Source of the DNA: Bacteroidia bacterium
GTDB taxonomy: Bacteria > Bacteroidota > Bacteroidia > Bacteroidales > Paludibacteraceae
Direction: 5' to 3'
Assembly (NCBI GenBank): GCA_009929375.1
Contig: SAAO01000010.1
Location: 33,429 to 97,428 of the forward strand
DNA: 64,000 nt
Under the pieces are notes generated by a model. The model saw nothing but the letters and a program-made list of their open reading frames with translations, made no database searches and was not told the origin of the DNA. Shown one piece after another: positions 38,868 to 48,935 of the stretch. Numbering within the stretch: position 1 is the first letter of the stretch; each line of letters opens with the position of its first letter. The position numbers were made by a program, and so were the translations under genes.

Positions 38868-39905
38868 CTATCTGAAATTGACTATTTCTTTCAGGATTCC
38901 TTCTTTGGGATTCCAGCCATCTTTTCCTTTCAGCACATTCTCAACTGTCCACTCCTTTTGTTGCTTTTTATTAAGTTGTTTAGCCCATTTCACGCGTTGA
39001 GTTTTATCAGCTCCGGGCCCTGTATTTGAAAATTCCGCATAAAAAGTTGTTTTTTCGGCTTCGGGCTTTTTCCAATTATGCCAGCCTTCTGGTAAAATAT
39101 GACTACCCAGTTCGCATTCGCGAAATACTGTTTGCGCATAAATACGCCATGGGCGACCCAGATACACCTTTGTAACATCAGGCTCAGCTGTCAGTTTGCA
39201 GCGATAAAACAGATAACCGTACTTCGTATCTTTCAGGGTGGAAGCGGCTGTAATATACGAATCTTTCAGGCTGTGAATCACACATTCTTCGAAAACGGCT
39301 GTCGACCAGCCAAAAATAAAATCGGTGGTTCCCTCAATGTAACAATTACGATAATACTGACGACTATTGTCGGCATAGGTAAACAGGGTATCCTGAAAAC
39401 CCAAAAAACGACAATTGTAGAATACACAACGATCTCCGCTCACATGTGCAGCCACAGCTTGCCCTACAGGTCCTGCACTGTTTTTGAAAGTGATGTTCGC
39501 TGCATAGAAGTCCTGTCCGTACACGAAAAACGATGCCGAGCCCGAAGTTCCGGTTTCTTCACCAAAAGCAGTTTTCTTTTGAGCCCAATCGCCATAAGTC
39601 AGGATAGTTTTTTCAGCACTCTCTCCTATCATACTCACAAGTTGCTTGTTAGCGGGCAAAACCAGCTTTTCCTGATATACGCCATTACGGATGAAAATAG
39701 TTGTACGTTTTTTACGATATGCAGGTACTGCATCGATGGCAGCCTGCACGGTAACAAAATCACCCGAACCATCCTGCGCCACCACAAAGTCGGCCGAATC
39801 GGGATGAAAAACCGGCTCTGTATTTTTACCATTGATGTAATTCTGAGCAGTTAAAATGCTTGTTATCAAAACAAACATTGAGAAAAACATAAACTTTTTT
39901 TTCAT
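38868..39905 (-). CDS. Pectinesterase (CE8)
   Basis: VAQDGSGDFVTVQAAIDAVP, FLGFQDTLFTYADNSRQYYRNCYIEGTTDFIFGWSTAVFEEC, YLGRPWRIYAQTVF. Confidence 0.94.
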   Translation of the reverse strand: MKKKFMFFSMFVLITSILTAQNYINGKNTEPVFHPDSADFVVAQDGSGDFVTVQAAIDAVPAYRKKRTTIFIRNGVYQEKLVLPANKQLVSMIGESAEKTILTYGDWAQKKTAFGEETGTSGSASFFVYGQDFYAANITFKNSAGPVGQAVAAHVSGDRCVFYNCRFLGFQDTLFTYADNSRQYYRNCYIEGTTDFIFGWSTAVFEECVIHSLKDSYITAASTLKDTKYGYLFYRCKLTAEPDVTKVYLGRPWRIYAQTVFRECELGSHILPEGWHNWKKPEAEKTTFYAEFSNTGPGADKTQRVKWAKQLNKKQQKEWTVENVLKGKDGWNPKEGILKEIVNFR

Positions 39906-39919
39906 GTCAAATAAAATAT

Positions 39920-41113
39920 TTATTTCATTTTTGAAAGTTCAATAGCAGCCAGAATGAACGGACCAAGCACCTTTGGATCGTCACTTCTGACTGGTTCACT
40001 GATATAATACTGATAACTGCCATCGCGATAAGGAGTACCTCCCAAACCGGCCACGCTGCAGGCTTTCGTAACAGAGTAAGTGCTATCAGCATTCATCACC
40101 ACACTATGCTTTATCAATCCATCGAATGCTTTAATTGCAGGTTTTCTGAATTTTTTGGCAGGCAGGTAACCATTGTTTACAGCTTTTGTAAGTGCATACG
40201 AAAACATAGCGGTACCCGACGATTCGAGATAATTTCCGCTCTTGTGAGGCATATTTGTCACCTGCCACCACATGCCCGTTCTTTTGTCCTGATATTTAAT
40301 GACCGAAGCTGAAAGTCTGTTCAACAATTTGATCATGTAAGGCCTGTCGGGATGATTCACCGGGAGATATTCGAGCACATCCACAACAGCCATCATATAC
40401 CAGCCAATACTTCTGCTCCAGAAATTAGGTGATTGCCCGGTAGTCTTATTGGCCCAGCGCTCAAGACGACTTTCGTCCCAGCCGTGATAATTAAGACCTG
40501 TTTTCGGATCGAAAGTATGTTTATCGGCCACACGAAACTGCGTGATCACATCGTCGAAAACTTCGATAGGCTGATCGAAAATGGCAGCAAAACGTGTGTA
40601 AAAAGGCGCACCCATATACAAACCATCGAGCCATATCTGGTGAGGATATACTTTTTTATGCCAGAAAGCACGCTCCTCAACCCGCGGATGGGTATAAAGC
40701 TGAGAACGCAGCAAACGAATAGCCGACACATATTTCGGATCCTGAGTAATGGTAAACATATCGAACAGAAAATTTCCTCCGTTCAACTTATCAATATTAT
40801 ATTCATCAGGATGATACGTTTTAATTTCGCCCGAAGCTGATATAAACTGGTCAGCAAAAGTCTTTACATATCTGTAATAAGCCGTATCTGAAGTCTGATA
40901 AAACAGTTTAATATACGATGCAGCCATCAAACCGTGCGTGTAATTCCATTTAGGCTCATTCACAAAATCACCCATCCATAATTCCGGATTACGTTTCATT
41001 TCTGAATCTGCAATCTTCCGGGCCCAATCGACATAATCAGTAACAGGTTTTGCTGCATAAAGAGGTAAAATTACCGTACAAAGCGAAATAAAAATGAGTT
41101 TTTTCATATACAT
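39920..41113 (-). CDS. GH88/GH105 unsaturated (rhamno)galacturonyl hydrolase
   Basis: WLDGLYMGAPFYTRFA, YHGWDESRLERWANKTTGQSPNFWSRSIGWYMMAVVDVLE, MWWQVTNMP. Confidence 0.92.
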   Translation of the reverse strand: MYMKKLIFISLCTVILPLYAAKPVTDYVDWARKIADSEMKRNPELWMGDFVNEPKWNYTHGLMAASYIKLFYQTSDTAYYRYVKTFADQFISASGEIKTYHPDEYNIDKLNGGNFLFDMFTITQDPKYVSAIRLLRSQLYTHPRVEERAFWHKKVYPHQIWLDGLYMGAPFYTRFAAIFDQPIEVFDDVITQFRVADKHTFDPKTGLNYHGWDESRLERWANKTTGQSPNFWSRSIGWYMMAVVDVLEYLPVNHPDRPYMIKLLNRLSASVIKYQDKRTGMWWQVTNMPHKSGNYLESSGTAMFSYALTKAVNNGYLPAKKFRKPAIKAFDGLIKHSVVMNADSTYSVTKACSVAGLGGTPYRDGSYQYYISEPVRSDDPKVLGPFILAAIELSKMK

Positions 41114-41404
41114 AATAGCGCAACTTGATTTAAACTAATCTGATGACAGATTACAAAATTCGTCATTTTTTTCAGAATAACTGTGTACAGATTGACTTTA
41201 AAAGTAAAAAAAATGAGAATTGTGAACAAAAATAATTTATGCGGAGAAATAAATTGACATAATCACAATAAACCACACAAAAACCACTACACACTTTGAA
41301 TCAAAGTGAGCAAAAAACCACCATTCACACATAGAAAAATGACAAATTGTAGTCTCACAGGCATTTTTTGAACATCAAAAGGCTCTTTAAACTCAAAAAA
41401 ACAC

Positions 41405-41412
41405 TACTTTTG
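41405..41412 (+). promoter_or_regulatory. -7 box TACTTTTG upstream of GNAT gene
   Basis: TAnnTTTG match. Confidence 0.45.
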
Positions 41413-41457
41413 TCGAGCAAATAGTTGAAAAAAAATTACTAACATTTTGATTGATCA

Positions 41458-42546
41458 ATGAAACCAATTATTGCCCGCATTGACAGAGAATTACTAAAAA
41501 AAGAACTGAGTCCGGATAAATTCTTAAGACCCACCAACAAAGCCCATAACGAAATCTATATAATCACCGCTCACGATTCGCCAAACGTAATGCTTGAAAT
41601 TGGTCGTTTACGCGAATTATCTTTCCGTTCGGGAGGAGGTGGAACCGGTGAAGAAATTGATACTGACAAGTACGACTATATGGAAAAACCATATCGTCAA
41701 CTTATAGTATGGGATCCGCAGGCTGAAGAAATCATTGGTGGTTATCGCTTTCTACCCGGTACTGAAGTGGAATTGAACGAAAACGGACAACCCAAATTCG
41801 TAATGGCACACTTATTCACTTTCAGCGAAAAATTCGTGAAAGAGTTTATGCCTTATACCATAGAACTCGGACGTGCCTTTGTGCAGCCCGATTACCAAAC
41901 CTCGAAGATGGGCACCAAAAGCCTTTTTGCGCTGGATAATCTCTGGGACGGTTTGGGAGCACTGATTCACTCAGTCAAAAATGCCAGATATTTTATCGGA
42001 AAAGTCACGATATACAATAGTTATCCAACCACAGCCCGTGAGTTGATTTATGAATATATGTTCAGATATTTTCCTGATCCGGACAAACTGATTCGTCCGA
42101 AACAACCGGTTGAAGTTAGCACCGAAACTATCAAAAAAGCAAAAAAACTGTTCTCAGGCAAAAACTCGTCGGAAGATTACAAAGCACTTCAAAAGGCAGT
42201 CCGCGCTGAAGAAGAAACCATTCCTCCGTTATTCAACGCATACATCGGTTTAAGTGATACGATGCGTATGTTTGGAAGTATTCTCGATCACGATTTCGGT
42301 TCTGTGTACGAAACCGGTATTATGGTTACAATGGCCGACCTGCTTGAAACAAAGAAAAAAAGATATATTGAACCTTATATCGAATATCTGAAAAAAGTAC
42401 TTGAAGAGCGAAAGGCTGCAAAAAAACTTGCCCGCGAAGCAAAGCTAAAAGCTAAAGAACTGAAATTGAAAGAAAAAGCAAAGAAAGAAAAGGAAAAGAA
42501 GAAAAAAGCTTCTGAAAAAAAAGAAGAGAAAAAAAAGAAAAAATAA
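41458..42546 (+). CDS. GNAT-family acyltransferase (hemolysin-like; possibly GlsB-type lipid N-acyltransferase) with Lys-rich tail
   Basis: EIGRLRELSFRSGGGGTGEEIDTDKYDYMEKPYRQLIVWDP...IGGYRF...ELGRAFVQPDYQ; tail KLKEKAKKEKEKKKKASEKKEEKKKKK. Confidence 0.75.
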   Translation: MKPIIARIDRELLKKELSPDKFLRPTNKAHNEIYIITAHDSPNVMLEIGRLRELSFRSGGGGTGEEIDTDKYDYMEKPYRQLIVWDPQAEEIIGGYRFLPGTEVELNENGQPKFVMAHLFTFSEKFVKEFMPYTIELGRAFVQPDYQTSKMGTKSLFALDNLWDGLGALIHSVKNARYFIGKVTIYNSYPTTARELIYEYMFRYFPDPDKLIRPKQPVEVSTETIKKAKKLFSGKNSSEDYKALQKAVRAEEETIPPLFNAYIGLSDTMRMFGSILDHDFGSVYETGIMVTMADLLETKKKRYIEPYIEYLKKVLEERKAAKKLAREAKLKAKELKLKEKAKKEKEKKKKASEKKEEKKKKK

Positions 42547-42572
42547 TTGCGATATAATAATTAATCGCTTAT

Positions 42573-42607
42573 ACCCCGGAGTCAATGGCTCCGGGGTCTT
42601 TTTTTTT
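42573..42607 (+). terminator. Intrinsic terminator after GNAT gene
   Basis: accccggag-tcaatgg-ctccggggtcttttttttt. Confidence 0.88.
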
Positions 42608-42705
42608 CAATATTTATATACAATAAAAAGAGAACGTATTAATACATTATTCTGAACAAATCAACTGATCGTCAATAAAAAACTTGTTTTAATAAATTAT
42701 TTTAT

Positions 42706-42713
42706 TATTTTTG
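42706..42713 (+). promoter_or_regulatory. -7 box TATTTTTG upstream of sialidase
   Basis: TAnnTTTG match. Confidence 0.4.
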
Positions 42714-42824
42714 CGAAATATAATAAACAAAAGAAATTTAAACACCCGGATTAGATCAATATAGTTTAATTATAAGAGGCGTAAATAATATCATTCAGAA
42801 ATAAATTCATAAATTAATCATATC

Positions 42825-45800
42825 ATGAAAAAAGTTCAACAAATTTTGCTTATCCTGAGTATTATTCTCAGTACAGGATTTGCCGGTGCGCAAATAAACG
42901 GTACAGCGGGGCAACCTCTGCCATCTGACGCACACAATCCTGTTTACTATTTCATCGAATCAGCTTCGGATGGTTCTTTCACATTTAATAGTTTTACAGG
43001 AGATTTCAGAGGAAATGTCATTATTTGTCCTGCTTCTTCGGGCAAGCTTATGCACAAGCCACTCAGTGCAGCACCTACTGTGGATCATGCACTTTGGGCA
43101 ATTGTAAACATTTCGGGTAATAACTATCTGAAAAACAAAGCTACAGGAATGTATATGTCAGGTTCGCATAGTGCAGCAGTTGATTATACCGGCAAAACAT
43201 TTAACTACGTGCTGATTGGCAATAATCAATACCGTATGTACACTACCGATGCCGGATCAAGCTGTACAAATACATGGAAAGACAATTTGTGCGACAGACT
43301 TAACACTGGTTTTCAGCTCAATAGTATGACTGCCTGGTATTTTATAGCTCAGCCACAGACTCCACTTGAAGTAGCGATTCTGACTGCGCGCAGTGCTGTT
43401 CTAAACTCCAAACAGGGTATTCATCCGGGACAATACAGCGCCGAAAGCCGTACCACACTTAATGCCGCTATCGCTGCAGCTGAATCTGTCAGAGATAATG
43501 CTTCTGCCACTGAAGAAGATAAAACAACTGCCACTACCACTTTAAACAATGCAATTACGGCTTACAACAACAGTAAAAACGTAATAAAAATAAGCACCAA
43601 CGAAAACGAATACTGGTATTTTATTAAAGGTCAGAGAGGAAGCACTGCTTTGAGTCTTTTTGCCGAAAATCAGGGAGCAGGGAAACAGGTTTTAAACAAG
43701 GAACGGTCATTGAAAGATACACAATTGTGGAAAGTTGTGGCCAACGGAGATGGATATGTAATTCAGAATAAGGCTGATGCCACATATATGAATGGCGATG
43801 CAGGTGCAAGTCCGGTGAATATGGGTACAAAAGCTGAAATTCCCGCAGTAAATTTTAAAATTACAAAATCGACCTATGCCAACGATGTGACCGATAAAAT
43901 TGACTTTTTTCTGATCGAGAACACAGGAGCAAGCGTAACTTTCAGAGTTCATTCAGGAAGTAGCTCAAACAATTTCGGATTAATGAACTACACTGGTGGC
44001 GCTTCCGATAATTGTTCGTTCCAGTTTTTGACTTACGATCCCTCGGATGTCCTTTCAATTGCCATACTGAATGCCGAAAACCTTTACAGTAAATCACCGA
44101 CAGGCATCAATCCGGGTACATATACCACAAGCGTTAAAAGTACATTCAGAGCTGCTATAGACGCTGCTATTACAATTAATAACGGGAACTCGACAAATAC
44201 TGAAAAAGAAACTGCTGCAATATCACTTGCACAGGCACAAACTGATTTTAAAGCTGCCTGCAATCCGATTGTTCTGAGTACTCCCGAAAAAGATGTATGG
44301 TATTATATCAGCAATGTAAACACAGTTTATGCTAACGGAAAAGTAATTGTAAACCAAAACAACACTGCAGGAACTCCGATATTATTTACCGATAAATCGC
44401 TCGATCCGAATAAATTATGGCAATTTATCGATGCCGGAAACGGAAAAATGTCGATTAAAAACCGTGCTTCAGGATTTTATATTCCTGCCAATCCTCGAAG
44501 TGAAGGAACGAGCACAACCCCAGTACCTTTTACAGCCACTTTCCTTGGCGAAGATGGTCAATTTACTTTCAATGCCGATGGACAAAATCCTCTGCATGCA
44601 CAGCAGTCAGGTTCGGTTTTGGTAACATGGGCGGGCGGTTTGAACACAGCTTCGGCCTGGCGACTTGAACAACTTCCGGAGGCTGATAACAATATAGAAG
44701 TAAGCATTTCCGGTTCAACCATTAAACAGAGATATACTGAAACCGGTATTGGAAACAGAAATCAGACACTGATGTACGCTACCCTGAACACTTCGGGCTT
44801 GGTAGGTGCTGTAAGCTTGAAATCAGTCAGTGTTGATTTCTCCGGCACAACAAACATTAATGCCATCGAAAGAATTAAAATTTATGCCTCTGGCAACAAT
44901 ACAAAACTCAACACAAGCACACACACACTGCTCGGAACGATTGAGAGTCCATCTTCCATACAAAGTGTAAATGTAAACTTTGAAACTCCTCTTGCTATAG
45001 GTCTGGGTTCAACAGTGATACACTTTGTAGCCGATGTGTCTGAAACAGCTTCAGAAGGCGATAAACTTGCAGTACGACTTCTTTCGGTTGGGTACGAAAA
45101 CAATGGTGAAAAATCCTATGTACCAACCACAAAAGCAGCTCCGTTTGCGACAACTGTATTCCTGAAACAAAGTATTGTATACACTCCCGGCGATTACAAT
45201 TCAGTAAGCTATCGTATTCCGGCTTTGATTACAGCTGCCGATGGTTCATTAATTGTTCTGACCGACAAACGTAAAAATCATTCCGGTGACCTGCCTGCCG
45301 ATATCGATGTGGTTGCTAATCGTAGTACCGATGGTGGAAAAACCTGGTCAGCACCAATTACTGTTGCACAGGGAACAGGAAATTCGAATGGCTTTGGCGA
45401 TGCTGCAATTATAAAAGCAAAATCAGGAAAACTTATTGCATTATTTGTAAATGGCACCGGATTCTTCGGTTCAACAGCAGCAAATCCAATGAAACACTTC
45501 ATGTCGACAAGTACCGATAACGGACTGACATGGAGCACACCGCGCGATATTACAACCCAACTTTACGGAGCAGGTTGTTCTGATCCTGTTCGTGCCACAT
45601 GGTTGGGTTCATTCTTTGGTTCTGGTCGTGGACTCACAACCCGCTCGGGCAGAGTGATGGCTGTAATTGCGGTGCGCGAACCTAACAAAAGCACATTCCA
45701 GAACTACGCTGTATATTCTGATGACGAAGGAGAAACATGGAAAGTTTCGAACACAGCCATTGTAGGTGGCGACGAAGCCAAGGTTGTGGAACTTAACAAC

Positions 45801-46418
45801 GGCGATATTCTGATGAGCAGTCGTACCGGCGGTAACAGACTCTGGGCGAAATCTACAGATGGTGGAGTGACATGGGGAAGCAAAAATTCCTGGTCAGAAA
45901 TATGGGGAAATGCCTGCGATGCTGACATTGTACGTTTTACATCAACTTTGGATGGGTTTGATAAAAACAGAATTATTCACACACTACCAAACGCCAGCGA
46001 TCGTCGTAACCTCAGCATGTGGCTAAGCTACGATGAAGGAACTACATGGCCTGTAAAGAAAACAATTTGTCCGAATACTTCAGCTTATTCATCAATCACC
46101 ATATTGCCCGACAGTACGATTGGTGTGTATTATGAAACAGACGGTGATCAGGCTTATACCATGATGTTTGTAAATTTCTCACTCGACTGGCTGACTAACG
46201 GAGTCGACAAACTCAAAACAAGCACAGGTTTTTCTCAAAACAAATTGAGCGACATCAATGTATATGCTGAAAACGGATATATCAGAATTAAAGGAAGCGA
46301 TGCAAAACCACGTGTATTTATGCTGAACGGAGTTGCAGTAGCCTCTGAATCGAAACTAAATCCGGGTATTTACATTGTTGAAGTAGAAAACACAATTCAT
46401 AAGTTAACTGTAAAATAA
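42825..46418 (+). CDS. Exo-alpha-sialidase (GH33) with N-terminal lectin-like/helical repeats and T9SS C-terminal sorting domain
   Basis: YRIPALI motif; Asp boxes STDGGKTW, STDNGLTW, SDDEGETW, STDGGVTW, SYDEGTTW; C-terminus NPGIYIVEVENTIHKLTVK. Confidence 0.88.
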   Translation: MKKVQQILLILSIILSTGFAGAQINGTAGQPLPSDAHNPVYYFIESASDGSFTFNSFTGDFRGNVIICPASSGKLMHKPLSAAPTVDHALWAIVNISGNNYLKNKATGMYMSGSHSAAVDYTGKTFNYVLIGNNQYRMYTTDAGSSCTNTWKDNLCDRLNTGFQLNSMTAWYFIAQPQTPLEVAILTARSAVLNSKQGIHPGQYSAESRTTLNAAIAAAESVRDNASATEEDKTTATTTLNNAITAYNNSKNVIKISTNENEYWYFIKGQRGSTALSLFAENQGAGKQVLNKERSLKDTQLWKVVANGDGYVIQNKADATYMNGDAGASPVNMGTKAEIPAVNFKITKSTYANDVTDKIDFFLIENTGASVTFRVHSGSSSNNFGLMNYTGGASDNCSFQFLTYDPSDVLSIAILNAENLYSKSPTGINPGTYTTSVKSTFRAAIDAAITINNGNSTNTEKETAAISLAQAQTDFKAACNPIVLSTPEKDVWYYISNVNTVYANGKVIVNQNNTAGTPILFTDKSLDPNKLWQFIDAGNGKMSIKNRASGFYIPANPRSEGTSTTPVPFTATFLGEDGQFTFNADGQNPLHAQQSGSVLVTWAGGLNTASAWRLEQLPEADNNIEVSISGSTIKQRYTETGIGNRNQTLMYATLNTSGLVGAVSLKSVSVDFSGTTNINAIERIKIYASGNNTKLNTSTHTLLGTIESPSSIQSVNVNFETPLAIGLGSTVIHFVADVSETASEGDKLAVRLLSVGYENNGEKSYVPTTKAAPFATTVFLKQSIVYTPGDYNSVSYRIPALITAADGSLIVLTDKRKNHSGDLPADIDVVANRSTDGGKTWSAPITVAQGTGNSNGFGDAAIIKAKSGKLIALFVNGTGFFGSTAANPMKHFMSTSTDNGLTWSTPRDITTQLYGAGCSDPVRATWLGSFFGSGRGLTTRSGRVMAVIAVREPNKSTFQNYAVYSDDEGETWKVSNTAIVGGDEAKVVELNNGDILMSSRTGGNRLWAKSTDGGVTWGSKNSWSEIWGNACDADIVRFTSTLDGFDKNRIIHTLPNASDRRNLSMWLSYDEGTTWPVKKTICPNTSAYSSITILPDSTIGVYYETDGDQAYTMMFVNFSLDWLTNGVDKLKTSTGFSQNKLSDINVYAENGYIRIKGSDAKPRVFMLNGVAVASESKLNPGIYIVEVENTIHKLTVK

Positions 46419-46440
46419 TAAGTTCCACTTCGGGGAAAAC

Positions 46441-46480
46441 AAAAGGGGAAAACCACTCAATGCGGTTTTCCCCTTTTTAT
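46441..46480. terminator. Bidirectional terminator between sialidase and DPP3-like gene
   Basis: aaaaggggaaaacc-actcaatgc-ggttttcccctttt. Confidence 0.88.
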
Positions 46481-46497
46481 TTGTAATAACTCAGCTT

Positions 46498-48537
46498 TTA
46501 ATTGTAATTTGGCAACGCTGAATATTCTTTCGAATAACGCAGATTTTGATCCACATAATTCTCGTCGTACGAAATTTTCACATCTGTTACTTTTCCGTTT
46601 TTATCAGTAACCAAAGTGTAAACCGGATTTACAAAACCACGATAAGGTGCCAGATTCAGTTTTTTATATCTGTCGAGCACTTCGGTATGTATTTCCTGAT
46701 TTACTTTTACTGCATAAGTTTCAACCATGGTTTTGGCAGCTTCGTAATCGCCTGTCGATTTTATACGCTGAATTTCGGTTAGCAATTCTCCAAACAATCC
46801 ACGCAATTTTTCGTAATCGTTCACAACCACAAAAGTTTCGCCATCTCGTTTTTTAAGTTCCACTACCTTGTCGGCTTTGCCTTTTTCGTAAACCCACGAA
46901 GCGATAAGCTGACGGTTTCGCATATGCGCCTGTTCAATATTCTTTCCGGGCTGTATACGGGTGAGCTGCGTCATCAAACCATTCATAATATATTGATAAT
47001 AGGCCGCTTTATAAGCCTCAGCATCGGGTAATAGCCCCAGCTCAACCGCTTTTTTATCGCCCATATAATACAATCCGAACAAATCGGCACGGGCTTCTTC
47101 CACCGGCGAACCATAAGCACGCAACGCATCCGGATCGATTCCCGGAAGCAGTTTTCCCGAACCATGACCGAGACATTCGTGCAGGTCAGTGTGCAGATTA
47201 TTGGTAAGCGAACCATATTTTTTAGCACGCTCAAGTTCAACCTGACTCCACATAAATTCTTCGGCAAAACCACTGCCGAGCGAAGCCTGATCGTAAGCTT
47301 CGGTAATATTCTCAATGGTGACCGATTTTGAACCATAGTCGCGACGAATCCAGTTTGAGTTTGGTAAATTCACTCCAATCGGTGTCGAAGGATAGCAATC
47401 GCCGCCAAGCATAGCAGCGGTAATTACTTTTGCCGATACACCTTTCACTTTTTCCTTTTTAAACTCAGGATTTATGGGAGAATTGTCTTCAAACCATTGC
47501 GCATTGTCGCTTATAATCTGCGTACGTTTTGTAGCTTCAATATTTTTGAAATTAATAAGCGATTCCCAGCTGGCTTTCATTCCGAGTGGGTCGCCATAAG
47601 TCTCGGTAAAGCCATTTATAAAATCAATCTGAGACTCTACATCCTGCACCCATTTGATAGCATATTCGTCGAAAGTTTTCAAATCGCCATTGCGGTTAAA
47701 CGCAATCAGTGTTTCAATTACCTCACGTTGTTTGTCGTTTTCGGCAACGGCAGCAGCTTTTTCGAGCCATCCCACAATACGTTCGAGCGCAGCACTATAC
47801 ATGCCACCCACTTTATAGGTTTTCTCAACCAACTTTCCGTTTTCCTTTACTAATTTTGAGTTCAATCCATACGAAACTGGCGTATTATCGTTCGGATCTT
47901 TCATTTTGGCATAGAAATTTTCCACTTCGGCCTGCGTTACTCCCTCGTAATAATTATTGGCCGAAGTCAGAATTAAATCCACACCCGGCTCCTGATTAGT
48001 ACGTTTCGGATAAAGCGTCGGATCGAAAATAACCGGAGAGATACGGGCCACAAGTTGCGCTGCTGTTTCGTTTTCGAGCAAAGGCAAAAGCTTTGCATCG
48101 GTTTGATTTACGGCAGTTTCAAAAAAAGCTTTCGAAAAAGCCGGCGTAAATTTCTCTTCGGAATAATGATGATGAATGCCATTACCCATCCAAACCTGTT
48201 TCAGATAAGTAGTGAGAGCTGCAAACTCTTCCGAATTTCGATCGCCTTTGTAGTTTTCGTAAACCGCCTCGAGTGTACGGCGAATGGTCAGATTATTTTT
48301 ATGATTCTGATCGTACAGAATATCGCGACCTTCGAGTGCCGCCTGCGTTAGATAATAAATCATTTCCTTCTGCTTCAGTGTGAGTTGCTCAAAATCGGGA
48401 ACCCGATAGCGCAATATCTCCACATCGGCAAACTTATCAACCTGATAATTAAAATCCTCAATCGTCGGGGCGTTGTCTTTAGCACCTCCGCAAGCCATTA
48501 AAGCTGTTGTCATAAATGCAAATGTTAGTTTCTTCAT
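46498..48537 (-). CDS. Dipeptidyl-peptidase III-like (M49) lipoprotein
   Basis: Lipobox LMACGG; zinc motif HECLGHGSG; EEARADLFGLY. Confidence 0.92.
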   Translation of the reverse strand: MKKLTFAFMTTALMACGGAKDNAPTIEDFNYQVDKFADVEILRYRVPDFEQLTLKQKEMIYYLTQAALEGRDILYDQNHKNNLTIRRTLEAVYENYKGDRNSEEFAALTTYLKQVWMGNGIHHHYSEEKFTPAFSKAFFETAVNQTDAKLLPLLENETAAQLVARISPVIFDPTLYPKRTNQEPGVDLILTSANNYYEGVTQAEVENFYAKMKDPNDNTPVSYGLNSKLVKENGKLVEKTYKVGGMYSAALERIVGWLEKAAAVAENDKQREVIETLIAFNRNGDLKTFDEYAIKWVQDVESQIDFINGFTETYGDPLGMKASWESLINFKNIEATKRTQIISDNAQWFEDNSPINPEFKKEKVKGVSAKVITAAMLGGDCYPSTPIGVNLPNSNWIRRDYGSKSVTIENITEAYDQASLGSGFAEEFMWSQVELERAKKYGSLTNNLHTDLHECLGHGSGKLLPGIDPDALRAYGSPVEEARADLFGLYYMGDKKAVELGLLPDAEAYKAAYYQYIMNGLMTQLTRIQPGKNIEQAHMRNRQLIASWVYEKGKADKVVELKKRDGETFVVVNDYEKLRGLFGELLTEIQRIKSTGDYEAAKTMVETYAVKVNQEIHTEVLDRYKKLNLAPYRGFVNPVYTLVTDKNGKVTDVKISYDENYVDQNLRYSKEYSALPNYN

Positions 48538-48672
48538 ATACTTTGGGATTAAAAACGTATTCTTTGAATAAAAGTTTTTACACAATTCACAAAGGTACAA
48601 AATATGGTTTTAAAATCAAACCTGACAGCTTTCGGGCTTGAATAATATCAGCCCTGTCAATAACAGACTGCG

Positions 48673-48820
48673 ACCGGTATTAGTGGCAGATCACCACTAG
48701 TATTAGTGGTGCATCGACACTAGTGTTAGTGGTAGCTCGTTACTAGTATTAGTGGTAGCTCGTTACTAGTATTAGTAATAGTCTCTTACTAGTATTAGTA
48801 ATAGTCTCTTACCAGTACGC
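48673..48820. repeat. Six phased 23-bp tandem repeats (ACTAGTATTAGTGGTAGCTCGTT-type) plus a partial seventh
   Basis: Units start at 48673, 48696, 48719, 48742, 48765, 48788; the last two full units are identical. Confidence 0.95.
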
Positions 48821-48935
48821 ATTATTAAACAAAATAATTTGTATAAAATAATAATATGCTGCAACGAAAAAAAAGACAATTGCATCAATCACAACAGAAC
48901 TCAAAATCTAATCAACTTTAAAAAAATCAGAAATC

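Noticed and set aside
48673-48820. CRISPR array
   Set aside because: The 23-bp units are directly contiguous with no unique spacers and no cas genes are present; this is a simple tandem repeat.
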